Assembly: GCA_016703895.1 (NCBI GenBank) | Contig: JADJBE010000001.1 | Coordinates: 807,501 to 871,500, forward strand | Length of the DNA stretch: 64,000 nt | From: Pseudomonadota bacterium | GTDB taxonomy: Bacteria; Pseudomonadota; Gammaproteobacteria; Steroidobacterales; Steroidobacteraceae | Reading direction: 5' to 3' | Shown: in pieces, positions 17,231 through 25,224 of the stretch | How positions within the stretch are numbered: the first letter of the stretch is position 1 | How the letters are laid out: each line of letters starts with the position of its first letter | Notes under the pieces: generated by a model | Told to the model about the DNA's origin: nothing | Seen by the model: only the letters and a program-made list of their open reading frames with translations | Database searches by the model: none | Position numbers and translations under genes: made by a program

Positions 17231-18031
17231 ATGACGAAGGTTTTGGTATTGCTGCTCGCGATGACGCTTGCCGCCTTTGGATCGTCAGCCGCTTTGGCAG
17301 CCGGGGAGCCGTCGACGCACGTACCCACCCTGCTGGTTACTGGCGCGAATCGCGGCATCGGGCTCGAGTTCGCGCGCCAGTATGTCGAGCGTGAGTGGAA
17401 GGTCATCGCAACAGCACGCGACCCATCAAATGCGTCCGAGTTGCAACAGCTTGCGTCCCAGCACAGCAATCTGGTCATCGAGAAGCTTGATCTCGCGGAC
17501 AACGCGTCGATCACGGCGCTGGCGAAAAAGTACCGCGGCCAGCCGATTGATGTGCTGCTCAACAACGCGGGTTATCTCGGCGAGCCGGACGGCCAAGCCT
17601 TGGGCAAGACGTTCGACTACCCGATGTTCGAGGAGATCATGCGGGTGAACGCCTATGCGCCGCTGTTGATGTCGCAGGCTTTTCTAGAGAACGTACTCGC
17701 GGGCGAGCAGAAGAAGATCATCGCACTCACGAGCGGCATTGGCTCGGTGACGCTCGCCTCGCGCTTTGGCGGGCTGGTGTTCTACCGTATGAGCAAGGCG
17801 AGTCTCGATCTCGGGATGCGCGCGTTGCAGGCCGACGTACGTTCTAGGGGCATCAAGGTGGGCCTGCTGGTGCCCGGCGAGGTCGAAACGCAGATGCTGC
17901 GCGACAGCGGCTATAGCGGCCGCGGGAAGTCGCCGGACGATGCGGCCCGGGCGCTCATCGGGGTCATCGACGGCCTGAATGACCAGGACGCGAAACTGCT
18001 GTCGTTCGACGGCACGATCGTGCCTTTCTGA
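17231..18031 (+). CDS. exported short-chain dehydrogenase/reductase
   Basis: A 266-residue SDR with an N-terminal Sec-like signal (VLVLLLAMTLAAFGSSAALAA). It then has the cofactor motif VTGANRGIGLEFA, LLNNAGYLG (NAG), the catalytic Ser in LTSGIGSV and YRMSK (Tyr/Lys). The signal peptide is unusual for an NAD(P)-dependent SDR and suggests a periplasmic or membrane location. A good ribosome-binding site (GAGGAGA) lies 6 bases before the ATG. The 220 bases between it and the divergent pigment operon should hold both promoters; no clear boxes are seen. Substrate unknown. Confidence 0.8.
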   Translation: MTKVLVLLLAMTLAAFGSSAALAAGEPSTHVPTLLVTGANRGIGLEFARQYVEREWKVIATARDPSNASELQQLASQHSNLVIEKLDLADNASITALAKKYRGQPIDVLLNNAGYLGEPDGQALGKTFDYPMFEEIMRVNAYAPLLMSQAFLENVLAGEQKKIIALTSGIGSVTLASRFGGLVFYRMSKASLDLGMRALQADVRSRGIKVGLLVPGEVETQMLRDSGYSGRGKSPDDAARALIGVIDGLNDQDAKLLSFDGTIVPF

Positions 18032-18078
18032 GCATGAGCGCCGCCGATGGAGGCCACTGGCAATGAGACCCTACAAGG

Positions 18079-20496
18079 TTAGATATCCAGATTAGCGACC
18101 GACAGCGCGTTCTTCTCGATGAACTCGCGGCGCGGTTCCACCTGATCGCCCATCAGGGTCGTAAAGATGTCATCGGCGGCCAGCGCGTCTTCGATGCGCA
18201 CTTGCAACAGACGGCGGGTCTCCGGATTGATGGTCGTGTCCCACAGCTGCGCGGGATTCATTTCCCCCAAGCCCTTGTAGCGCTGAATCGTCTGGCCTTT
18301 ACGTGCCTGGTCGAACAGCCAGGTCATCGCGTCCTTGAACGTGCGGAATTCGTGTCGCTCATTCCCGCGCACGATCGTGCCGCCCTCACCCACCACTGCG
18401 CGCAACTGTCGGCCCAGCTCAGCGATACGGCGATATTCGTTCGACTCGAAGAACTCGCGCGGCAGTGTCTTGCTGGTCACCGTACCGTGCTCGGTACGTT
18501 CGACCACAATCCGCGGGCCTTGTTTATCATCGCCAGCGCGAATGAAAGCGCGATACGCACGCGGACTGTCGTCCGTGGGTTTCAGACTTGCCTGTAGCAC
18601 TGCCGCCCAGGTGTTCAACCAGTCCGGTTGGGAGAAATGTTCTGGGGTCACTTCAGGCGCATGGATGAGCTGTTCGAGCACGCGCTCATCGTAGCGTCGG
18701 GCCCAGCGACGGATGATGGTCTGCACGTCGGTGTGGCGGCGTACCAGCGCAGCGAGGTCGTCACCGACGAGCACTGCCCCACCGTTTCCAGGATGGATTT
18801 CGGCTGCATCGAGAGCGGCTGTTAGTAGTAAAGCATTGAGCTCGTTATCATCCTTGATATAGGTCTCGCTCTTGCCGCGCTTCACTTTGTAGAGTGGCGG
18901 TTGAGCGATGTAGATGTGGCCGCGCTCAATCAACATCGGGATCTGTCGATAGAAAAAAGTTAGTAGTAAGGTGCGTATGTGCGATCCGTCAACGTCCGCG
19001 TCTGTCATTAAAACCACGCGGTGGTAGCGCAGTTTGTTGATATCGAACTCGTCGCGGCCAATGCCACAGCCAAGCGCGGTGATCAGGGTGCCGACTTCGG
19101 CGGAGGAAATCATCTTGTCGAAACGCGCGCGCTCGACATTCAGGATCTTGCCTTTGAGCGGCAGGATGGCCTGCGTGCGACGGTCCCGCCCTTGCTTGGC
19201 GGAGCCGCCGGCGGAATCGCCCTCGACGATGAAGATCTCCGACAATGCCGGGTCTTTCTCCTGGCAGTCGGCGAGTTTGCCGGGTAACCCGGCGATATCG
19301 AGTGCGCCCTTGCGGCGTGTCATCTCGCGAGCTTTGCGCGCGGCTTCGCGCGCGCGGGCGGCATCGATGATCTTCGCAACGATAGCCTTGGCTTCGGTCG
19401 GATGCTCGAGCAGGAACTCGGACAGCCTCTCCGCCACGGCGGACTCGACCACGCCTTTGACTTCCGAGGAGACGAGCTTCTCTTTGGTCTGGGAAGAGAA
19501 CTTAGGATCCGGCAGTTTGACCGACAAGATCGCCGTGAGTCCTTCACGTGCGTCATCGCCGGTCATCGGGATCTTTTCCTTCTTGGCGGACATCTCTTTT
19601 TCGATATAGCCGTTCAGGGTGCGCGTGAGCGCGGCGCGAAATCCGGCGAGGTGCGTACCTCCGTCCTTCTGTGGAATGTTATTTGTGTAACAATACATCG
19701 ATTCTGTATAGGAATCGTTCCACTGGAGGGACACCTCGACGTTGATCAGTCCTTCTTGCTTCTTGAACCAGAAGACCGTCGGGTGCACGGGACTACGCGT
19801 CCGGCTGAGGTGGGCCACGAATTCCTGCAGGCCGCCTTCGTGTTGGAAGACGTCGGTTTTGTTGTCGCGCTCGTCGATCAGCTCGATTCGAACGCCCGCA
19901 TTTAGGAATGACAGTTCCCGCAAGCGCTTGGCGAGAATGTCGTACTCAAAGGTGATATTCGTGAAAGTTGCTGGGCTGGGCTTGAATCGAACGGTCGTGC
20001 CACGTTCAGTGGTCGGGCCGGTCGCAACCAGAGGCGCGACCGGATCGCCAAGCCGAAACTCCATTTGGTGCTTTTGGCCGTCGCGGCGGACGGTGAGCCA
20101 GAGGTGGTCGGATAATGCATTGACGACGGACACTCCGACGCCGTGCAGCCCCCCGGAGACCTTGTAGGAGGTGTCGTCGAATTTTCCGCCAGCATGCAGC
20201 ACGGTCATGATGACCTCAGCTGCTGACCGCCCTTCTTCGGGATGGATATCGACCGGGATCCCGCGGCCATTATCGGTCACGGTAACCGACTCGTCAGCGT
20301 GGATGGTCACAACAACGGTGTCGCAGTGACCTGCCAAGGCTTCGTCGATCGCATTGTCGACGACTTCAAAAACCATGTGATGCAAGCCGGTGCCGTCGTC
20401 GGTGTCACCGATGTACATGCCGGGCCTTTTCCGGACGGCGTCGAGACCCTTTAAGACCTTGATTTTAGTGGAATCGTAGACGTCTTCGTTGGTCAT
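18079..20496 (-). CDS. gyrB: DNA gyrase subunit B
   Basis: An 805-residue GyrB of full family length. It has the GHKL ATPase domain with YIGDTDDGTGLHH, DNGRGIPVDIH and GGLHGVGVSVVNALS, then the TOPRIM region with IVEGDSAGGSAKQGRDRRTQ, PLKGKILNVE and DADVDGSHIRTLLLTFF, and the QRYKGLGEMNPAQLW tail. The insert characteristic of proteobacterial GyrB is present. The ATG at 20494-20496 was chosen because MTNEDVYDSTKIKVLKGLD is the usual start. It is the last gene of dnaA-dnaN-recF-gyrB on the minus strand and starts 27 bases after recF. Confidence 0.98.
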   Translation of the reverse strand: MTNEDVYDSTKIKVLKGLDAVRKRPGMYIGDTDDGTGLHHMVFEVVDNAIDEALAGHCDTVVVTIHADESVTVTDNGRGIPVDIHPEEGRSAAEVIMTVLHAGGKFDDTSYKVSGGLHGVGVSVVNALSDHLWLTVRRDGQKHQMEFRLGDPVAPLVATGPTTERGTTVRFKPSPATFTNITFEYDILAKRLRELSFLNAGVRIELIDERDNKTDVFQHEGGLQEFVAHLSRTRSPVHPTVFWFKKQEGLINVEVSLQWNDSYTESMYCYTNNIPQKDGGTHLAGFRAALTRTLNGYIEKEMSAKKEKIPMTGDDAREGLTAILSVKLPDPKFSSQTKEKLVSSEVKGVVESAVAERLSEFLLEHPTEAKAIVAKIIDAARAREAARKAREMTRRKGALDIAGLPGKLADCQEKDPALSEIFIVEGDSAGGSAKQGRDRRTQAILPLKGKILNVERARFDKMISSAEVGTLITALGCGIGRDEFDINKLRYHRVVLMTDADVDGSHIRTLLLTFFYRQIPMLIERGHIYIAQPPLYKVKRGKSETYIKDDNELNALLLTAALDAAEIHPGNGGAVLVGDDLAALVRRHTDVQTIIRRWARRYDERVLEQLIHAPEVTPEHFSQPDWLNTWAAVLQASLKPTDDSPRAYRAFIRAGDDKQGPRIVVERTEHGTVTSKTLPREFFESNEYRRIAELGRQLRAVVGEGGTIVRGNERHEFRTFKDAMTWLFDQARKGQTIQRYKGLGEMNPAQLWDTTINPETRRLLQVRIEDALAADDIFTTLMGDQVEPRREFIEKNALSVANLDI

Positions 20497-20522
20497 GGAA
20501 AAGCCTGAGTTGTGATGCAAAA

Positions 20523-21578
20523 TTATACCCTTTTCACGCCTCCTTGTTTCACGTGAAACACCCGGTCGGGCGTGCCCAATAGCGATGCTTCTGCTTGCAG
20601 CGACGTCATCAACAACTGGCAATTCAGTGCTCGGATCTCCGCAACAAAAAGCGCGAGCCGGTTGCTATCCAATTCTGCAGCAGGATCATCCAGTAGCAGC
20701 AGAGGCCGTATGCCGAGTTCGGCGGTCAGCAGCTTGATCTGCGCCAGCACCATCGATGCCGCCACCAACTTCTGCTGGCCTCGGGATAGCACGTCGCGTG
20801 CTGCTTTGCCGTGTAGACGCAAGTGGATGTCCATGCGATGTGGCCCGACGGTCGTAGACCCCCGGACTCGATCCCGCTCGATCGCTAGGCGCAAGGCACT
20901 GTCGAATTCCTCGTCTTGCGCCCAGCCGCGACTCATCGACAGCACGGGCTGAAGACCTGACAGGGATTCGACCGTCTGCTGCCAGAATGGCCGCAATCGC
21001 TCCAGGACCCGTGTCCTCGCGTCTGCGAGATGCTGGCCGGTGGCGATCAATTCGGGGTCCCAAGCCTGCATGATGGTGGATCCAACGCGCAGGGCCGCGT
21101 TTCGCTGCCGCAGGCACCGCGTGTATCGACTCCAGACTGCGCCGAAGTCTGGTTCCACGTGGAACACAAGCCAGTCGAGCCAGCGCCTGCGGCGCTCCGG
21201 CCCTTGCTCGATCAGCTTGTGGATCTCCGGATCGATCACTTGCGCAGAGATGGCGGCCGCCAGCTCCGCAAGGGAATCCAGGTTGCGGCCATCCAGGCGG
21301 GCGCGAGTGCCATTCTCCTTGGAAACCTCCATTCCCGCCGCGTGGGGCGGCTCGGAATCTGTTCGGCCAAAAACGACGAAACGGTCCTCGCCTTGACGGA
21401 TCAGACGGTCTGAAAGCCGGGTTCGAAAGGACCGGCCTCGACCGAGCACATACGCGGCTTCCAGAATGGAGGTCTTGCCCACTCCATTCTCGCCCCAGAT
21501 CAAATTAAGGCTGGGCGAGAGCTCCAGCTCGACATGGTGCAAACAGCGGAAATCGTCAATGACGAGATGTGCCAGCAA
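20523..21578 (-). CDS. recF: DNA replication and repair protein RecF
   Basis: A 351-residue SMC-like ATPase with Walker A WGENGVGKTS near residues 29-38, the signature LSRGQQKLVAASMVL and Walker B LLLLDDPAAELD. RecF loads RecA at gapped DNA through RecOR. It lies in the classic dnaA-dnaN-recF-gyrB order. Its coding sequence holds two parS-like palindromes (20545-20560 and 21151-21166), giving the peptide F-H-V in both. Confidence 0.96.
   Translation of the reverse strand: MLAHLVIDDFRCLHHVELELSPSLNLIWGENGVGKTSILEAAYVLGRGRSFRTRLSDRLIRQGEDRFVVFGRTDSEPPHAAGMEVSKENGTRARLDGRNLDSLAELAAAISAQVIDPEIHKLIEQGPERRRRWLDWLVFHVEPDFGAVWSRYTRCLRQRNAALRVGSTIMQAWDPELIATGQHLADARTRVLERLRPFWQQTVESLSGLQPVLSMSRGWAQDEEFDSALRLAIERDRVRGSTTVGPHRMDIHLRLHGKAARDVLSRGQQKLVAASMVLAQIKLLTAELGIRPLLLLDDPAAELDSNRLALFVAEIRALNCQLLMTSLQAEASLLGTPDRVFHVKQGGVKRV
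20545..20560. promoter_or_regulatory. parS centromere site (perfect consensus)
   Basis: TGTTTCACGTGAAACA is a perfect 16-base palindrome identical to the ParB-binding parS consensus known from Bacillus and many other bacteria. It lies in the last codons of recF, about 2.2 kb from the candidate oriC, where chromosomal parS sites are expected. It should nucleate ParB loading for origin segregation. Confidence 0.88.
21151..21166. promoter_or_regulatory. second parS-like site
   Basis: GGTTCCACGTGGAACA matches the Pseudomonas-type parS palindrome (TGTTCCACGTGGAACA) except for the first base. It lies within recF, 606 bases from the perfect site, and again encodes Phe-His-Val, so the palindrome is kept in the same peptide context. 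Confidence 0.65.
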
Positions 21579-21605
21579 CGCCGTCTGACTCCGCGGGAGG
21601 GTCGG

Positions 21606-22703
21606 CTACAACCTCATCGGCATGACGATATAACGAGCTGACGGCGTCCCTGGCTCCCGCACGATGCAACTGCTGTTGCCATCGGTCAGTGCCACGATGA
21701 CCTTGTCCGAATCGACCGCGCCCAGTGCATCCAGCAAATAGTTGACGTTGAAGCCAATCTCGATCGGATCACCGGAATAGGACACTTCCAGCTGGTCTTC
21801 CGCCTCTTCCTGCTCGGGGTTATGTGCTTGGATCGTGATTAGATCTTGCTTCAAATTGAGCCTAATTCCGCGATATTTCTCATTTGACAGGATCGCGGTG
21901 CGCTGCAGCGCTTGCCGCAGCGCATCACGGTCAGCTTCTACCATTCGGCCCGGATTGGCCGGTATGACACGACCATACTCCGGGAAACGTCCGTCAATTA
22001 GCTTCGAAGTGAAGCGAACGTCGCCGATCTGGGCGCGAACGTGATTACTGCCGATACTTAGCTCAACGGTCCCATCGCCGCCCAGAATCCGCTGCAGCTC
22101 CAGCACACCCTTGCGCGGCAGGATCACCTGCTGGTTCGTCTTCGCCTTGCTTTCCAATGTTGCTTCGCACAACGCTAACCGATGGCCGTCAGTGGCAACC
22201 GCACGGAGCAGTTTGCCGTCCGTCTCCAACAGCAAACCGTTGAGGTAATACCGAACATCCTGCTGCGCCATCGAAAACTGTGTCTTGTCGATCAAGCGCC
22301 GCAGTTCACCCTGCGAGATCGTCAATGCTTGCTGCTCGTTGATTTCCTCGACCACCGGAAACTCGGTCGCCGGCAGTGAGGAGAGCGTGAACCGACTCTT
22401 GCCACCACGCAGCGTTACGCGGTCGCCCTCGGTGCTGAAGGTAATCTTGGTATCCTCCGGCAAAGCACGGCAGATATCTAACAACTTGCGCCCAGGTACC
22501 GTGATTTCACCGGGCTGCTGCACCGTAACACTGCTCGATGCTACCAACTCAACTTCCAGGTCAGTGCCGGTGATGCTGAGCTGGTCATTGCGCACAGCAA
22601 TCAACACATTCGAGAGCACCGGCATGGTTTGCCGTCGCTCGACGACACCGATGACGCTTTGCAATGGGGTCAGGAACTGTTCACGAGTGGCCGAAAACTT
22701 CAT
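21606..22703 (-). CDS. dnaN: DNA polymerase III beta subunit (sliding clamp)
   Basis: A 365-residue beta clamp of normal length, with the typical MKFSATREQFLTPLQSVIGV start, three clamp folds, DGHRLALCEA in the middle domain and the C-terminal YIVMPMRL. It tethers polymerase III to DNA. It lies 227 bases downstream of dnaA, with the candidate origin between them, and 27 bases upstream of recF. Confidence 0.98.
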   Translation of the reverse strand: MKFSATREQFLTPLQSVIGVVERRQTMPVLSNVLIAVRNDQLSITGTDLEVELVASSSVTVQQPGEITVPGRKLLDICRALPEDTKITFSTEGDRVTLRGGKSRFTLSSLPATEFPVVEEINEQQALTISQGELRRLIDKTQFSMAQQDVRYYLNGLLLETDGKLLRAVATDGHRLALCEATLESKAKTNQQVILPRKGVLELQRILGGDGTVELSIGSNHVRAQIGDVRFTSKLIDGRFPEYGRVIPANPGRMVEADRDALRQALQRTAILSNEKYRGIRLNLKQDLITIQAHNPEQEEAEDQLEVSYSGDPIEIGFNVNYLLDALGAVDSDKVIVALTDGNSSCIVREPGTPSARYIVMPMRL

Positions 22704-22929
22704 GCGCGCTAACCTTCCGTTCTCTTGTTCTTCAATCTTAAGTATTGATTTAGATTAGTAGTAGTAGAGCCTAGAGCCTGGGGATATCTGGATAACGTCT
22801 TAAAACCATTCTCCACCAGTGACTTGCCCGCGCTTTACCTTGGGTACCAGTCGGCTGGTAAGCAATGTACTGCCTGTGAGCGGTTTGGGGATAGTTCTAT
22901 GCACAGGGATTTCCACAGGTAATTCACAA
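22704..22929. other. candidate replication origin (oriC) between dnaA and dnaN
   Basis: This AT-richer 226-base gap holds four tandem TAG trinucleotides at 22756-22767 next to an AT-rich run (22725-22755), a GC-rich spacer (22770-22783) and a near DnaA box TCTGGATAA at 22787-22795 (one mismatch to TGTGGATAA). This order matches the DnaA-trio basal unwinding element. Nearer dnaA are CTATGCACA (22897-22905) and TAATTCACA (22920-22928), each one mismatch from TTATNCACA, and the weaker ATTTCCACA (22909-22917). No perfect DnaA box is seen. The other usual place, between dnaA and rpmH, is only about 140 bases long and has none. Confidence 0.65.
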
Positions 22930-24302
22930 CTATGTCGTCAGGGTTCTCAACAGGATTTGGTAGTCCTCGCCGATCCGTTGGTCTGATTCGCGCAAGCCAC
23001 GGATGCGACCGCAGGCATGCAGCACGGTGGTGTGATCGCGCCCACCAAAGGCGTCCCCGATCTCCGGCAGACTGTGGTTGGTCAATTCCTTGGCCAACGC
23101 CATCGCGACTTGGCGAGGCCGCGCGATCGAACGACTGCGGCGCTCTGCCAGCAGGTCCGCCACCCGCAGCTTGTAGTACTCGGCGACGGTTTTTTGAATG
23201 TTCTCGATCGTGATGAGCTTCGCCTGCAGTGACAACAGGTCTTTGAGCGCTTCTTTGGTGAAATCCAGCGTGATCGGCCGACCCGTAAAGCGCGAGTTTG
23301 CGATCACTCGCCGCAGCGCCCCTTCCAGTTCGCGTACATTGGAGCGTATCCGCTTGGCGATAAAAAATGCCACGTCCTCCGGCAGCACGGTCCCGGCAGC
23401 CTGTGCCTTGGAAATCAGGATTGCGACCGAGGTTTCCAGTTCCGGGGGTTCCACCGCCACGGTCAGGCCCCAGCTCAGGCGTGACTTGAGACGCTCTTCC
23501 ACGCCGGTCACTTCCTTGGGGTAGCGGTCACAAGTGACTATCACCTGCTGCTGCTCCTCCAACAACGCGTTGAAGGTGTGGAAAAACTCTTCTTGCGACC
23601 GCTCTTTACCGCTGAAGAACTGGATGTCGTCGATCAACAGCGCATCGAGCGAGCGATAGGCGGTCTTGAAATCATCCATCTTGTTGTGCTGCAGGGCGAT
23701 GATCATATCGGCCACAAACCGCTCGGAATGCACATAGGCAATGCGAGCTGAAGGGTCCCGCTCCAGGATCACATGGCCAACCGCCTGCATCAGATGCGTC
23801 TTGCCGAGTCCCACTCCCCCATAGATAAACAAAGGGTTGTAGGCTTTGCCAGGGTTGTCCGCCACCTGTAGCGCTGCCGCTTTGGCGAGCTGATTGCTCT
23901 TGCCCGCCACGAATTTTTCGAACGTGAAGTCCGTGTTCAGTTTGACGCCCACCACAATCCCACCGGCGCGTTTCGGGGCAATCGCGGCGGCATGCCGGGC
24001 AGGGACAGTCGGCGCGCGTGCGGCCGGTAGTGGGCGGCTGCCAACCTCGACGGTGACGATTGGCGCGTCGCCAGTCGCCTTTGACGCAGGATCTCGCCGA
24101 TCCGCGTCAGCAGATGCGTGCTGATCCAATCCACAGCATAGCGATTGGGCGCCAACAGCTTCAGGGACCCCTTCTCCTCGATCGCCTGTAACGGGCGGAC
24201 CCAGGTGTTGTATTGGTCATCCGGGAGTTCGGATTCCAGTACGAGTCCGCACTGTTGCCAGAGCGGGCTATTCAAGGCTGTGGCGTCCCGTTGGGAAATC
24301 AT
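22930..24302 (-). CDS. dnaA: chromosomal replication initiator DnaA (frameshifted in this sequence)
   Basis: Domain I (SPLWQQCGLVLESELPDDQ, then NTWVRPLQ) is in one frame and domains II-IV are in another. Walker A is GGVGLGKTHL, Walker B is ALLIDDIQFF, and the DNA-binding domain carries RPRQVAMALAKELT and FGGRDHTTVLHA. The frames must join near 24075-24105 in the linker after domain I; one missing base would restore a protein of about 458 residues. DnaA is essential, so a sequence error is the best explanation. The ATG at 24302 gives 12 residues before SPLWQQC; a start further upstream at 24377 is less typical. Confidence 0.93.
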
Positions 24303-24370
24303 GCGGAGCCAATCTTGCGGCAGCGAAGGCGATGGGGTCGCGCAGTCTAGCGGTATTCGTGCAACTTGTA

Positions 24371-24400
24371 TTGACACTGAATAGGTCTGATGCGTACGCT
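24371..24400 (+). promoter_or_regulatory. candidate rpmH promoter
   Basis: A perfect -35 hexamer TTGACA at 24371-24376 is followed, after 18 bases, by TACGCT at 24395-24400, an acceptable -10 box. The start of transcription would fall about 40 bases before the rpmH ATG. It lies in the short gap between divergent dnaA and rpmH. Confidence 0.5.
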
Positions 24401-24443
24401 CTCGGCCCTTTTTTGCTGCCGTCCGACGTCAGGGCCAACGACC

Positions 24444-24578
24444 ATGAAACGCACTTATCAACCAAGCAAGGTAAAGCGCGCACGGACCCACGGGTTCCGC
24501 GCTCGCATGGCGACCCCCGGTGGTCGTCTTGTGATCAATCGTCGGCGCGCCAAGGGTCGCAAGAAGCTCGCTTCCTGA
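24444..24578 (+). CDS. rpmH: 50S ribosomal protein L34
   Basis: The protein is 44 residues, the standard L34 length, opening MKRTYQPSKVKRARTHGF and ending RRRAKGRKKLAS. It is very basic. It opens the conserved rpmH-rnpA-yidD-yidC set next to dnaA, read divergently from it. The ATG at 24444 is chosen by comparison with the invariant MKRTYQPS start. Confidence 0.98.
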   Translation: MKRTYQPSKVKRARTHGFRARMATPGGRLVINRRRAKGRKKLAS

Positions 24579-24991
24579 GTAGAGAGACGAGTGGCATAGC
24601 GGACGCTGCGGCAACGACGGCGGCGCGAGCTACTTTCCCGCCGAGCGCAAGGCTGCGCTCAAAAGCGGATTTCGAGGCAATCTATGCGCGCGGTGGACGC
24701 CGTTTCGACGACACCTATTTTGGCCTGCGCGTGCAACAGAACCAGTTGGGTCGGCCGCGTTTGGGTCTGGCAGTCGCCGTCAAAACGATGGGCTCTGCCG
24801 TGGCCCGCAATCGCGTGCGAAGGCTCATTCGCGAGTCATTTCGACTCGAGCAAGCCACCCTGCCGACCGTGGATATCGTGGTCGCGGCTCGCAACCGAAC
24901 ACGAGATGCAACACCGGGCGAGCTGCGTGCTAGCCTCGCCACCTTTTGGAACCGGATAAAAGCGCAATGCGCCACGCCCTCCGAGCCCTGA
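24575..24991 (+). CDS. rnpA: ribonuclease P protein component (start codon unclear)
   Basis: The frame shows the RnpA core: SARLRSKADFEAIYARGGR, then LGLAVAVKTMGSAVARNRVR and RLIRESFRL, which is the RNR motif helix (ARNRVRRLIRE). It is the protein subunit that helps RNase P process tRNA 5' ends. No ATG, GTG or TTG is present in frame between the rpmH stop and the RnpA core; the only candidate is a CTG at 24575 overlapping the rpmH TGA. Either an unusual start is used or a base is wrong here. It overlaps yidD by 25 bases. Confidence 0.88.
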   Translation: MSRETSGIADAAATTAARATFPPSARLRSKADFEAIYARGGRRFDDTYFGLRVQQNQLGRPRLGLAVAVKTMGSAVARNRVRRLIRESFRLEQATLPTVDIVVAARNRTRDATPGELRASLATFWNRIKAQCATPSEP

Positions 24992-25224
24992 TCCGCCTCT
25001 ACCAGCTTGTTTTAAGTCCGCTACTGGGCCCCAACTGCCGGTTCTATCCCACCTGCTCCAGCTACGCGCTGCAAGCACTGGAGGAGCACGGTGCGGCCCG
25101 CGGCAGTTGGCTCAGCCTCAAGCGGCTCGGTCGTTGCCATCCCTGGCATGCCGGTGGCCTTGACCCAGTCCCACCCGCTCCGATCGCGCGTGACCACTGT
25201 CCGAAGCATTCTCATGAACAATAA
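24967..25224 (+). CDS. yidD: membrane protein insertion efficiency factor YidD
   Basis: An 85-residue YidD: LIRLYQLVLSPLLGPNCRFY followed by PTCSSYALQALEEHG, then a basic RLGRCHPWHAGGLDPVP segment, all hallmarks of the family (PxCRFxPTCSxYA). It assists YidC-dependent insertion of inner-membrane proteins. The ATG at 24967 lies inside rnpA (25-base overlap), and its end overlaps yidC by 11 bases, the usual compact arrangement. Confidence 0.95.
   Translation: MRHALRALIRLYQLVLSPLLGPNCRFYPTCSSYALQALEEHGAARGSWLSLKRLGRCHPWHAGGLDPVPPAPIARDHCPKHSHEQ

Noticed and set aside
24303..24443. Origin of replication between dnaA and rpmH
   Set aside because: Only about 140 bases, without DnaA-box-like sequences; the dnaA-dnaN gap is better.
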